A program made the position numbers and the translations under genes. The notes below the pieces were generated by a model that worked only from the letters and a program-made list of their open reading frames with translations, had not been told where the DNA came from and did not search any database. This document shows, piece after piece, positions 25,507 through 34,013 of a stretch of 64,000 bases of DNA. The stretch's first letter is position 1; every line of letters begins with the position of its first letter. The stretch is from Micromonospora musae (GTDB lineage Bacteria > Actinomycetota > Actinomycetes > Mycobacteriales > Micromonosporaceae): the NCBI RefSeq assembly GCF_003626635.1, contig NZ_RAZT01000013.1, forward strand, positions 62,001 through 126,000, read 5' to 3'.

Positions 25507-25582
25507 CGGATCGAGCTCGCCGCCTTCGACCCCGCGGTCACCGACCGGGAGCTCTTCCGTGGCTTCGAACGCTGCTGACCGG
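25439..25582 (+). repeat. 72-bp tandem duplication of the gene's 3' end
   Basis: Unit 1 (25439-25510) and unit 2 (25511-25582) match at 66 of 72 positions. Each unit contains the final 22 codons, a stop codon (TGA 25504 and TGA 25576) and a few bases beyond. Unit 2 would extend the protein by 24 in-frame residues if the first TGA were read through. Confidence 0.9.
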
Positions 25583-25653
25583 CCCACCCGGCCCGGCGGT
25601 CGCGGAGGTCCGGGCGGGGCTGCACTGAAGCGCCGGATCGACGGGCCGGGGCG

Positions 25654-27015
25654 GTGGGCGTGACGACGCTTGTCGACCCGGCCACCGGGACGGAGATCGG
25701 GGAGGTGCCGGCCACCTCGGCCGAGGAGGTCGACGTCGCCGTCGCCCGGGCCGCGGCGGCGTACGAGCGGTGGCGGTGGACGGCGCCGGGGGAGCGGGCG
25801 CGGCTGCTGCGCCGGTTCGCGGCCGTCGTCGACGCGCACCGGGAGGAGTTGGCGCAGCTGGAGGTTCGTAACAGCGGGCACACGATCGGCAACGCCCGCT
25901 GGGAGGCCGGCAACGTCCGGGACGTGCTCGACTACTACGCCGGCGCGCCCGAGCGGCTCACCGGCCGGCAGATCCCGGTGCCCGGCGGGCTCGACGTCAC
26001 CTTCCACGAGCCGCTCGGCGTGGTCGGGGTGATCGTGCCGTGGAACTTCCCGATGCCGATCGCCGCGTGGGCGCTGGCTCCGGCCCTCGCCGCCGGCAAC
26101 ACCGTCGTGCTGAAACCGGCCGAGCTGACCCCGCTCACCGCGCTGCGCCTGGCCGAGTTGGGCCGTGCGGCAGGCCTGCCCGACGACGTGTTCACAGTCC
26201 TTCCCGGCGAGGGCGCGGTGGTGGGCGAGCGGCTCGTCACCCACCCGGCGGTCCGCAAGATCTGCTTCACCGGCTCCACCGCCGTCGGCACCCGGATCAT
26301 GGCCGGCTGCGCGGCGCAGGTGAAGCGGCTGACGCTGGAGCTGGGCGGGAAGTCCGCCAACGTGGTCTTCGCCGACGCCGACCTGCCACGCGCGGCGGCC
26401 ACCGCCCCGTACGCCGTCTTCGACAACGCCGGCCAGGACTGCTGCGCCCGTTCCCGGATCCTCGTGCAGCGCTCGGCGTACGACCGGTTCCTGGAGCTGC
26501 TCGAACCGGCGGTGCGCGCATTCCGGGTGGAGGACCCGGCCCGGGAGACGGCCGAGATGGGTCCGCTGATCTCGGCGGCCCACCGGGACCGGGTCGCCGG
26601 CTACGTCGAGGGCGCCCGGGTCGCCTTCACCGGCTCCCGGCCGGCCGGCCCTGGCTTCTGGTACGCCCCGACCGTGCTGCTGACCGACACGACGGCGGAC
26701 CGGCACTGGCGGGACGAGATCTTCGGCCCGGTCGTGTCGGTGCTGCCGTTCGACGACGAGTCGGAGGCGATCCGGCTCACCAACGACGGCGACCACGGCC
26801 TCTCCGGCTCGATCTGGACCCGGGACGTGGGCCGGGCGATCCGGGTGACCCGGGCCGTCGAGTCCGGGAACCTCAGCGTCAACTCGCACTCCTCGGTGCG
26901 CTACTGGACCCCGTTCGGCGGCATGAAGCACTCCGGCCTCGGCCGGGAGTTGGGCCCCGACGCGCTGCACGCGTTCACCGATGTCAAGAACGTCTTCATC
27001 GCGGCGGAGGAGTGA
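25654..27015 (+). CDS. Aldehyde dehydrogenase
   Basis: A 453-residue NAD(P)-dependent aldehyde dehydrogenase. GVIVPWNFPMPI is the nucleotide-domain signature, LELGGKSANVVF holds the general-base Glu, and NAGQDCCARSRI contains the catalytic Cys (second residue of the CC pair by alignment). EIFGPVVSVLPFDDE is the C-terminal family block. By context it probably oxidises the aldehyde formed from a gamma-glutamylated or free amine in the pathway begun by the GS-like protein. Start GTG 25654 gives MGVTTLVDPATG. It is followed directly by the SDR gene, so they are co-transcribed. Confidence 0.92.
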   Translation: MGVTTLVDPATGTEIGEVPATSAEEVDVAVARAAAAYERWRWTAPGERARLLRRFAAVVDAHREELAQLEVRNSGHTIGNARWEAGNVRDVLDYYAGAPERLTGRQIPVPGGLDVTFHEPLGVVGVIVPWNFPMPIAAWALAPALAAGNTVVLKPAELTPLTALRLAELGRAAGLPDDVFTVLPGEGAVVGERLVTHPAVRKICFTGSTAVGTRIMAGCAAQVKRLTLELGGKSANVVFADADLPRAAATAPYAVFDNAGQDCCARSRILVQRSAYDRFLELLEPAVRAFRVEDPARETAEMGPLISAAHRDRVAGYVEGARVAFTGSRPAGPGFWYAPTVLLTDTTADRHWRDEIFGPVVSVLPFDDESEAIRLTNDGDHGLSGSIWTRDVGRAIRVTRAVESGNLSVNSHSSVRYWTPFGGMKHSGLGRELGPDALHAFTDVKNVFIAAEE

Positions 27016-27020
27016 GCGAA

Positions 27021-27788
27021 GTGCGTGATCGGTTGCGGGACCGGGTGGCCGTCGTCACCGGCGCGGGCAGCGGGATCGGGCTGGCCACGGTGCGGCGGTT
27101 CGCCGCCGAGGGCGCCCTGGTGGTCTGCGTGGACATCGACGCGGAGGCGGGCGAGCGGGCCGCTGCCGAGGCGCACGGCGAGGCCGTGGTGGCCGACGTG
27201 GCGGACGAGGACGCCGTGCGGGACCTCTTCGACGGGGTGGTGGCGCGGCACGGCCGGGTGGATGTGGCGTTCAACAACGCCGGCATCTCCCCGCCGGAGG
27301 ACGACTCGATCCTGGAGACCGGGCTCGACGCCTGGGAGCGGGTGCTGCGGGTCAACACCACGAGCGTCTACCTGTGCTGCAAGTACGTCATTCCGCACAT
27401 GCGCCGGCAGGGCAAGGGCTCGATCATCAACACCGCCTCGTTCGTGGCGCTGATGGGAGCGGCCACCTCGCAGATCGCGTACACCGCGAGCAAGGGTGGG
27501 GTGCTGGCGATGACCCGGGAGCTGGGGGTGCAGTTCGCCCGGGAGGGGATCCGGGTGAATGCGCTCTGTCCCGGCCCGGTCGCGACTCCGCTGCTGCTCG
27601 AACTCTTCGCGGCCGACCCGGAACGAGCCGCCCGCCGGCTGGTGCACGTGCCGATGGGCCGGTTCGGCAGCCCGGACGAGATCGCCGCGGCGGTGGCGTT
27701 CCTGGCCAGCGACGACGCGTCCTTCATGACCGCCGCGCAGTTCGTGGTGGACGGTGGCATCACGGGCGCGTACGTCACCCCGCTCTGA
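27021..27788 (+). CDS. Short-chain dehydrogenase/reductase
   Basis: A 255-residue classical SDR. TGAGSGIG is the cofactor loop, CVDID after the second beta-strand suggests NAD preference, NNAG is the structural motif, and Ser in NTASFVAL with YTASK forms the catalytic Ser-Tyr-Lys triad. GTG 27021 is chosen because GGAGGAG of the preceding gene's tail is well spaced for it; GTG 27012 overlaps that signal and the previous stop. Third gene of the GS-like/ALDH/SDR operon, probably reducing or oxidising an alcohol or hydroxyl intermediate; the exact reaction is unknown. Confidence 0.9.
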   Translation: MRDRLRDRVAVVTGAGSGIGLATVRRFAAEGALVVCVDIDAEAGERAAAEAHGEAVVADVADEDAVRDLFDGVVARHGRVDVAFNNAGISPPEDDSILETGLDAWERVLRVNTTSVYLCCKYVIPHMRRQGKGSIINTASFVALMGAATSQIAYTASKGGVLAMTRELGVQFAREGIRVNALCPGPVATPLLLELFAADPERAARRLVHVPMGRFGSPDEIAAAVAFLASDDASFMTAAQFVVDGGITGAYVTPL

Positions 27789-28000
27789 GATCCTCGTCAC
27801 CCCCGGGCGCCTCTCGGCGAGGCCGCGGGTGACGGCCGCCCCGCCCGGCGGGCGGAGTTCACGGTCAGCGGCGCGGGCCGGGCGGAGACCGATAGCAGCG
27901 CGCCGCGCGGCGAATGTGTTACGTCGTGTTCCCGCGGGGGTACAAGGCGATGCACAGGGGAGTGAAGATCATCCGCGTGGAGGCCGGACCGGGAGGCTGC

Positions 28001-30400
28001 ATGAGTTCGGCGCTGGGGGGCGCGGGCGCGGGGCGACTACGCGCCGCCGACGGCGAACTGCCCCCACCGTTGGCTGCGATGTTCGCCGATGGCGGTGAGA
28101 TGGGTCGCCGTCTCGCGACCTTCGACTGGTCGGGTACGCCACTGGGACACCCCCGGGACTGGCCGGCTGCTCTCGTGGGTGCGGTGGGCATGATGCTCGC
28201 CTCCAGCGCGCAGATCGTCATGTTCTGGGGTGATGAGCAGCTCGCCTTCTACAACGACGCCTACCGGCCCACCATCGGCGGCAAGCACCCGGACGTGCTC
28301 TGCCGGCCCGCCCGGACGCACTGGGCCGAGACCTGGGACGTGCTCGCTCCGCTGCTGGAGGGGGTACGCCGCACGGGACGCTCCTACCACGCCGAGGACC
28401 ACCCGTTCCTGATCGACCGACACGGGTTCCTGGAGCAGACGTACTTCACCGTCTCGTACGACCCGATCCGGGTGGCCGACGGCTCGGTGGGCGGCGTCTT
28501 CTGCATCGTCAACGAGACCACCGGCCGGGTGCTGGGCGAGCGACGGCTGCGCCTGCTGGCCGAACTCGGCACCGAACTGGCCGATGTCGGTACCGCTGCC
28601 GCGCTCGGCGGGGCCGCCGCCACGGTGCTCGACCGGTACCGGGCGGACGTGCCCTTCGCCCAGATCTGGCTGCGTGACGACGCGAAGCGGCTCACCCTCG
28701 CCGGTGGCAGCGGCGGGGTGCCACCGGTCACGGCGGAGGCGGTGCTCGACCGGGCGCTGGGCGACTCCCGCCGCAGCGCCCCCGTGAGTGACCTGCTCGA
28801 CACGCCGCCGGCCGAAGCCGGCGACCGGGCGCTCCTGCTGCCGATCACCGCGACGAACCAGACCGTGGGTGCGCTGGTCGTCGGGGTGTCCGACCGGCTC
28901 CCGTCGACCGAGGGCTACCACGACTTCCTCGACCTGGTGGCGGTCCAGATCTCCCGCGCGGTGGAGCGCGGCCAGGTCGTCCGCCGCCTCCGCTTGCTCG
29001 CCGACGCGGCGGTGGCGGTCAACACCGCCCGCTCGACCGCGGACGTGCTCCGCGTCGCCGCCCGGCACGCCCTCGACCTCGTCGACGCCGTCCGGGTGCT
29101 GATCACCGCGGGTGAGCACCGCGTCGAGGCGGACGCCGGGGGCGACGCCGCGGCAGACCCCTCGCTGGTGCTGGCGCTCGCCGACACCGGCGACGCGCCG
29201 CTCGGAGAGCTGCGGGTATGGCGTCCGCCCACCGACGGCGCGAGGACCGACGACGCGGCGCTCACCCAGCTGGCGCGCCTGGTCGGGGTGCGGCTGGAGA
29301 ACGCCCAGCTCTTCGAGGCCGAGCACCGGGTCGCCACGACGTTGCAGCACAGCCTGCTGCCCCGGTCGCTGCCGCAGCTGGCCGGCGCCCTGGTGGCCAG
29401 CCGGTACCTGCCGGGCACCACCGATGTCGAGGTCGGCGGTGACTGGTACGACGTGATGGTCCTGGACGAGCGGGAATTGGTGCTCGTCATCGGGGACGTG
29501 GTCGGCAAGGGCGTGCAGGCGGCGGCCGCGATGGGTCAACTGCGCAACGCGCTGCGCGCCTACCTGCTCGAGGGCTACGGCCCGGGTGAGTCGTTGACCC
29601 GGTTGAACCGCCTGGTCGGGTCGACCGGGCACAACTCCTTCGCCACCGTGGTCTGCCTGCTGTTCCACCCGGACACCGGACGGGTGCGGTACGCGAGCGC
29701 CGGCCACCCGTCCCCGTTGCTGATCGGCGGGGAGGAGGTGACCCTCCTCTACGACCGGGCGCTGGGCCCGCCGGTCGGCGCGGTGGCGGACGCCGCGTAC
29801 CGGAGCATCGAGGGGGAGTTGCCGGTCGGCGGCCGGATCCTGTTCTACACCGACGGCCTGATCGAGGAGCGGCAACTCGACCTCGACGAGGCGCTGGCAC
29901 AGCTCCGCGCCGACGCGGCCGGCCCGAGCGAGCACCTGGCCGACCTGATCGACACCGTGCTGGGGCGGGTGGAGGGACGGCCGCGGCGCGACGACGTGGC
30001 GGTGCTCGCGCTGGAGGCGGCCGAGCCGCACCGGTTCAGCCTGCGTCTGCCGGCCGACCCGACCCGGCTCAGCCTGCTGCGCAAGCGGTTGGAGGACTTC
30101 CTGGTGGCCCACGACGTCGGCGAGACGGATCTGTTCGACCTGACCGTGGCGATCTCCGAGGCCGCCGCCAACGCGATCGAGCACCCGGTCGACCCGGCGG
30201 AGCCCACCATCGGCGTCGAGGTGGCGATCGAGGACCGCACGGTGGTCGCCACCGTCCGCGACAGCGGACGGTGGCGGGAGTCGACAGGTACCGGCTTCCG
30301 GGGCCGGGGGCTGGCGCTGATCCGGGCGCTGGGGGAGCTTTCCGTCGGGCGCACCCCGACGGGGACGGAGGTGACGCTGCGCCGGCGGTTGCAGGAGTGA
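28001..30400 (+). CDS. SpoIIE-type PP2C phosphatase with PAS, GAF and anti-sigma kinase domains
   Basis: A 799-residue multi-domain regulator. A PAS-like segment (residues ~45-185, AQIVMFWGDEQLAFYNDAY) is followed by two GAF-like domains (~190-330 and ~335-440). The PP2C/SpoIIE phosphatase runs ~445-665 with metal-binding GGDWYD, IGDVVGKGVQAA and YTDGLIE. The C-terminal HATPase_c domain (~675-799) has SEAAANAIEH (N box). Such proteins dephosphorylate STAS antagonists and phosphorylate them through the kinase domain, setting a partner switch on sigma factors. Start ATG 28001 with GGGAGG upstream; an in-frame ATG at 27914 lacks a signal. It is convergent with a STAS gene 86 bp away, probably its partner. 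Confidence 0.9.
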   Translation: MSSALGGAGAGRLRAADGELPPPLAAMFADGGEMGRRLATFDWSGTPLGHPRDWPAALVGAVGMMLASSAQIVMFWGDEQLAFYNDAYRPTIGGKHPDVLCRPARTHWAETWDVLAPLLEGVRRTGRSYHAEDHPFLIDRHGFLEQTYFTVSYDPIRVADGSVGGVFCIVNETTGRVLGERRLRLLAELGTELADVGTAAALGGAAATVLDRYRADVPFAQIWLRDDAKRLTLAGGSGGVPPVTAEAVLDRALGDSRRSAPVSDLLDTPPAEAGDRALLLPITATNQTVGALVVGVSDRLPSTEGYHDFLDLVAVQISRAVERGQVVRRLRLLADAAVAVNTARSTADVLRVAARHALDLVDAVRVLITAGEHRVEADAGGDAAADPSLVLALADTGDAPLGELRVWRPPTDGARTDDAALTQLARLVGVRLENAQLFEAEHRVATTLQHSLLPRSLPQLAGALVASRYLPGTTDVEVGGDWYDVMVLDERELVLVIGDVVGKGVQAAAAMGQLRNALRAYLLEGYGPGESLTRLNRLVGSTGHNSFATVVCLLFHPDTGRVRYASAGHPSPLLIGGEEVTLLYDRALGPPVGAVADAAYRSIEGELPVGGRILFYTDGLIEERQLDLDEALAQLRADAAGPSEHLADLIDTVLGRVEGRPRRDDVAVLALEAAEPHRFSLRLPADPTRLSLLRKRLEDFLVAHDVGETDLFDLTVAISEAAANAIEHPVDPAEPTIGVEVAIEDRTVVATVRDSGRWRESTGTGFRGRGLALIRALGELSVGRTPTGTEVTLRRRLQE

Positions 30401-30485
30401 GCGGCCGCCGACGAAGGCTCGCAGCGGCGGCCCTATCGGCGGCCGAGGTCCCCGACGGCACGGCGGCGGGCCGGGCGGGCGGGGG

Positions 30486-30800
30486 TCACTCCGGGCGTAG
30501 CCAGGCCTGTTCGCCGAGGCCGGAGATATCGAGGACCCGCCGGACCTGCCGGGACGGCAGCACGGTGAGCGCGTTCGGGAGCTGCCGGGCGAGTCGGACC
30601 AGCGCGTGGATCGCGGCGGAGTCGAAGAAGGTGACCGCACGCAGGTCGAGGGTGACCCGGCCGGCGGGCTCGCGCAGCGCCGTCTGGAACATCGTGTCCG
30701 CGGTGGCCATGTCGACCTCGCCGGTCACCGTCACCCGGACGTGGTCGCCGGTGCTCTCGACGGTGGCCGAGAAGACGGGCGGCGGGGCCCCTAGATCCAC
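30486..30800 (-). CDS. STAS domain anti-sigma factor antagonist
   Basis: A 104-residue single-domain STAS protein. The core VTVTGEVDMATADTMF and LRAVTFFDSAAIHALVRL carries the phosphorylatable Ser in FDSAAI. Such proteins bind an anti-sigma factor when unphosphorylated and are released when phosphorylated. It is convergent with the SpoIIE-type protein, the probable controller of its phosphorylation state. Start is GTG 30800; an alternative GTG lies six codons upstream (30818). No sigma or anti-sigma gene is adjacent. Confidence 0.85.
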   Translation of the reverse strand: MDLGAPPPVFSATVESTGDHVRVTVTGEVDMATADTMFQTALREPAGRVTLDLRAVTFFDSAAIHALVRLARQLPNALTVLPSRQVRRVLDISGLGEQAWLRPE

Positions 30801-30881
30801 CCCGCAACCATGGCACACCGGGGCAGACAGGGCAACCACCGTCGGACGTCCACCGCGAGGGACCGCGCCGGGTCGCGGCGA

Positions 30882-30887
30882 TAGGCT
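30882..30887 (+). promoter_or_regulatory. -10 box for leaderless map mRNA
   Basis: TAGGCT ends 7 nt before the ATG at 30894, so transcription should begin at the start codon. No Shine-Dalgarno is present. Confidence 0.5.
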
Positions 30888-30893
30888 TGGACC

Positions 30894-31751
30894 ATGACCG
30901 TCCGTGCGCCGCTGACCCCAGGCACGCTCTCCCCGATGCGAGCGGTTCCGGCCCGCATCACCCGCCCGGAGTACGTGGGCAAGAAGGCGCCCAAGCAGTG
31001 GCGCGGGTCGCACGTGCAGACCCCGGAGACGATCGAGAAGATGCGGGTCGCCAGCCGGCTGGCCGCGCAGGCGACCCAGCTCGCCGGGGAGCACTGCAAG
31101 CCGGGCGTGACCACCGACGAGATCGACCGGGTGGTGCACGAGTTCCTCTGCGACCACGGCGCGTACCCGTCGACGCTCGGCTACAAGGGCTTCCCGAAGT
31201 CCTGCTGCACCAGCCTCAACGAGGTCATCTGCCACGGCATCCCGGACTCGACGGCGCTGCAGGACGGCGACATCGTCAACGTCGACGTCACCGCGTACCT
31301 CAACGGGGTGCACGGCGACACGAACGCCACCTTCTGCGTCGGCGAGGTGAGCGAGGAGGCCGGGCAGCTGGTCGAGCGCACCCACGAGGCGATGATGCGG
31401 GGCATCCGGTCGGTCGCCCCGGGCCGGCAGATCAACGTGATCGGCCGGGTCATCGAGTCGTACGCGAAGCGGTTCGGTTACGGCGTGGTGCGCGACTTCA
31501 CCGGCCACGGCATCGGCGAGGCCTTCCACAGCGGGCTCTACGTGCCGCACTACGACAGCCCGCGGCCGACCGAGGTCATCGAGCCGGGCATGACGTTCAC
31601 CATCGAGCCGATGATCACGCTCGGCACCTACCAGTACGACATGTGGGACGACGGCTGGACCGTGGTCACCAAGGACCGTAGGTGGACGGCCCAGTTCGAG
31701 CACACCATCCTGGTGACCGAGGACGGCCACGAGATCCTGACCCTGCCGTGA
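30894..31751 (+). CDS. map: Methionine aminopeptidase, type I with N-terminal extension
   Basis: It removes the initiator methionine from nascent proteins. The 285-residue length fits the long actinobacterial MapB. Five metal ligands are visible: Asp in VDVTAYLNG, Asp in GDTNATF, His in GHGIGEAFH, Glu in FTIEPM and Glu in QFEHTIL. The ~40-residue N-terminal extension contains a proline-rich KAPKQWRG-type linker typical of this class. ATG 30894 is leaderless by promoter position. Its stop overlaps the GTG of the VIT1-like gene (GTGA), so the two are coupled. It matches Rv2861c in genome context. Confidence 0.96.
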   Translation: MTVRAPLTPGTLSPMRAVPARITRPEYVGKKAPKQWRGSHVQTPETIEKMRVASRLAAQATQLAGEHCKPGVTTDEIDRVVHEFLCDHGAYPSTLGYKGFPKSCCTSLNEVICHGIPDSTALQDGDIVNVDVTAYLNGVHGDTNATFCVGEVSEEAGQLVERTHEAMMRGIRSVAPGRQINVIGRVIESYAKRFGYGVVRDFTGHGIGEAFHSGLYVPHYDSPRPTEVIEPGMTFTIEPMITLGTYQYDMWDDGWTVVTKDRRWTAQFEHTILVTEDGHEILTLP

Positions 31752-32464
31752 CCGACGCTCCCGCCGCGCTGCGCGAGGCGCACCACGCCGACGTCTCCGG
31801 TGGCTGGCTCCGGCCGGCCGTCTTCGGCGCCATGGACGGGCTGGTCACCAACATCGCCCTGATCGCCGGGGTCGGCGGCGGCGGGGTGTCGCCGCGCAGC
31901 ATCGTGCTCACCGGCGCGGCCGGGCTGGTGGCCGGCGCGATCTCGATGGGGCTCGGCGAGTACACCAGCGTCCGGTCGGCCAACGAGCAGGTCGCCGCCG
32001 AGGTGGCCAAGGAGCGGCGGGAGCTGGAGCGGCACCCCGAGGCGGAGGCCCGGGAACTGGCCGACGCGTGGGTGGCCCGAGGGCTCCCCCGGGACCTCGC
32101 CCAGCAGGTCGCCGAGGCGGTACGGCGCAACCCGGAGGAGGCGCTGCGGGTGCACGTCCGGGAGGAGTTGGGCGTGGACCCGGACGACCAGCCCAGCCCG
32201 TGGGCGGCGGCCGTCTCCTCGTTCTTCTTCTTCTCCGTCGGGGCGTTCGTGCCGCTGCTGACCTACCTGCTCGGCTTCACGAGCCTCTGGCTCGCACTGG
32301 GCGTCGGCGGGCTCGGCCTCTTCCTCGCCGGCGCGGTGGTGGCCCGGTTCACCAGCCGACCCTGGTGGTCCGGTGGGCTGCGTCAGCTGCTGCTGGGCGC
32401 CCTGGCCGCCGCCGCCACGTACGCGATCGGCACCCTGATCGGCGTCCAGGGCGGCATCGGCTGA
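31748..32464 (+). CDS. VIT1/CCC1 family iron or manganese transporter-like protein
   Basis: A 238-residue membrane protein. Helix 1 carries VFGAMDGLVTNIALIAGV and helix 2 ISMGLGEYTSVRSANE, both hallmarks of the vacuolar iron transporter family. The charged cytosolic segment (VAKERRELERHPEAEARELADAWV) corresponds to the metal-binding domain of VIT1. The remaining helices are SSFFFFSVGAFVPLLTYLLGF and two more near the C-terminus. Such proteins export or store Fe2+ or Mn2+. Start GTG 31748 overlaps the map stop. Metal preference cannot be told. Confidence 0.88.
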   Translation: MTDAPAALREAHHADVSGGWLRPAVFGAMDGLVTNIALIAGVGGGGVSPRSIVLTGAAGLVAGAISMGLGEYTSVRSANEQVAAEVAKERRELERHPEAEARELADAWVARGLPRDLAQQVAEAVRRNPEEALRVHVREELGVDPDDQPSPWAAAVSSFFFFSVGAFVPLLTYLLGFTSLWLALGVGGLGLFLAGAVVARFTSRPWWSGGLRQLLLGALAAAATYAIGTLIGVQGGIG

Positions 32465-32483
32465 CCCCGTCCGCCCGGCCCCC

Positions 32484-33221
32484 TCACGGGGTGAGGAGAT
32501 CCTCGACGGTGCCGTCGACGGGTTGACCGCGGGCGGCCAGCTCCTCGGAGTGCCGGGCCAGCACCGTGCCCACCTCGGTCATGTCCGCACCGGCCAGGCC
32601 GGTACGCCGGACCGCGTCGCCCGGGTCACGGAAGTACGTGCGGGCCAGCAGGCCGTTGACCGTGGCCGCCGCCAGCCGGGCCTCGCCGAGCATGAGCAGC
32701 GCCTGGTCCGTCTCGTACCACTCGGCGAGCTTGGCGGCCCGGGCGTGCGCCGCGTAGCCCCGGTACCAGGCCTGTCGGGCGGCGGCGCTGAACTCGGCGG
32801 GCCGGGCCCGGGCCAACCGACCGAGGTGCTCGTCGCGCAGCGTGCGCAGCCAGCCGGTCGGGTCGTGCAGCGGCCGGGTGGTGACGTACCGGTCGGCGGT
32901 CAGCGGCCACAGTGAGTTGATCACGCGGGCCTGACCGAGGTAGTCCTCGGCGCCCGCCACCGTCAGGTCGACGAGCACCCCGTCGACTCGACGGGTGCAG
33001 GGGGCCGGTCCGGCACCCGGGCGGTAGGTCACCACCAGCATCCCGACCTCGCCGTCCCCGCCGCCGTCGTCGTCACCGTGGGCCAGCGGGCCGTGTACCG
33101 CGACGGCGAGCACGTCGGCGGGGAACCGGCGGAGCGCGGCCTGCGCCACCCGCTCGGCGACCGTCCACCGGGGATCGGTCAGGTGCGAATCGGCCTCGCT
33201 GTTGGCATTCAAGCCCGCCAC
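32484..33221 (-). CDS. Nucleotidyltransferase-like protein of unknown substrate
   Basis: A 245-residue protein with a degenerate polymerase-beta-type nucleotidyltransferase core. The segment VHGPLAHGDDDGGGDGEVGMLVV resembles the GS-x10-DxD motif of kanamycin nucleotidyltransferase relatives. The helical C-terminal half has no membrane segments. Substrate is unknown; aminoglycoside modification and other NMP transfer are both possible. Start GTG 33221 lacks a well-placed Shine-Dalgarno; a TTG nine bases later (MNANSEAD) has GGAG at better spacing, so the start is uncertain. Confidence 0.6.
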   Translation of the reverse strand: MAGLNANSEADSHLTDPRWTVAERVAQAALRRFPADVLAVAVHGPLAHGDDDGGGDGEVGMLVVTYRPGAGPAPCTRRVDGVLVDLTVAGAEDYLGQARVINSLWPLTADRYVTTRPLHDPTGWLRTLRDEHLGRLARARPAEFSAAARQAWYRGYAAHARAAKLAEWYETDQALLMLGEARLAAATVNGLLARTYFRDPGDAVRRTGLAGADMTEVGTVLARHSEELAARGQPVDGTVEDLLTP

Positions 33222-33432
33222 TCCCGCGACGATCGTGGACGCGCGCGCCGCGTCCGCTGCCGGTCAGGACGTCGATGCGCGGCCCGCGCCGCTCGCCCCG
33301 ACCTCGGGTGCCGCCGGCCGGCCACACCCGTCCGCCCCGCTGCGCATCACAGTAGTGCGGTCTCCGGCGATGTTCGGCGGGCCGCGCCGCCCGGACGTCG
33401 CCGCGTCGCCGCCGACGTCACCGCGCACCGCG

Positions 33433-33927
33433 CTAGCCGCGGCCGCCGAGCGACGCGTCCCGCCCGACCGGAACCAGCCGGAAGACGCGGATCTCCCGGC
33501 CGCTGGCCCGCCGCTCGTACGTCCGGTACGCGGGCCACTCGGTGACCAGCAGCCGCCAGAGACGGTCGCGTTCGGCGCCCTCGGCCGGTTCGGCACGCAC
33601 AAGGATCCGGCGGCCCTTCACGGCCACCTCCGCCGCCGGATCGGCGAGCAGGTTCATCGACCAGCCGGGCTGGTGCGTCTGGCCCCAGTTCGAGCCGATC
33701 ACCACGTACGCGTCGTCGTCCGGCACGTAGAGCAGGGGATTGCTGCGGGGCTTGCCGGAGCGTCGGCCGGTGGTGGTCAGGATCAGCGACGGAACGAGGC
33801 CGAGCGCCACCACCCGACCCCGGGTGAGTCGACCGACGGCCCGGTCGGCGGGGACCAGGAGACGCGCGACCGCGCCGAACCAGCGATGGTGGCCGACGCG
33901 GCGGGTGATGGTTCCGAGCACGGACAC
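33433..33927 (-). CDS. Deazaflavin (F420)-dependent oxidoreductase, DDN/FDOR-B-like
   Basis: A 164-residue split-barrel protein of the nitroreductase family deazaflavin-dependent oxidoreductases. TTTGRRSGKPRSNPLLYV is the F420-contacting signature, followed by GSNWGQTHQPGWSMNLLADP. These enzymes use reduced F420 to reduce quinones, nitroaromatics or other small molecules. GTG 33927 (MSVLGTI) is preferred because a CAGACT -10-like box ends 6 nt upstream, giving a leaderless transcript; GTG 33933 is the other choice. The F420 use marks an actinobacterial host. Confidence 0.9.
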   Translation of the reverse strand: MSVLGTITRRVGHHRWFGAVARLLVPADRAVGRLTRGRVVALGLVPSLILTTTGRRSGKPRSNPLLYVPDDDAYVVIGSNWGQTHQPGWSMNLLADPAAEVAVKGRRILVRAEPAEGAERDRLWRLLVTEWPAYRTYERRASGREIRVFRLVPVGRDASLGGRG

Positions 33928-34013
33928 GCGCACAGTCTGCCGCCTGTCACGTCACGGCGACACCCCTCTGCGCGCCGGGGCTCGCGAGGCCCGGCGCGCG
34001 GCGGCGCGCGGGT

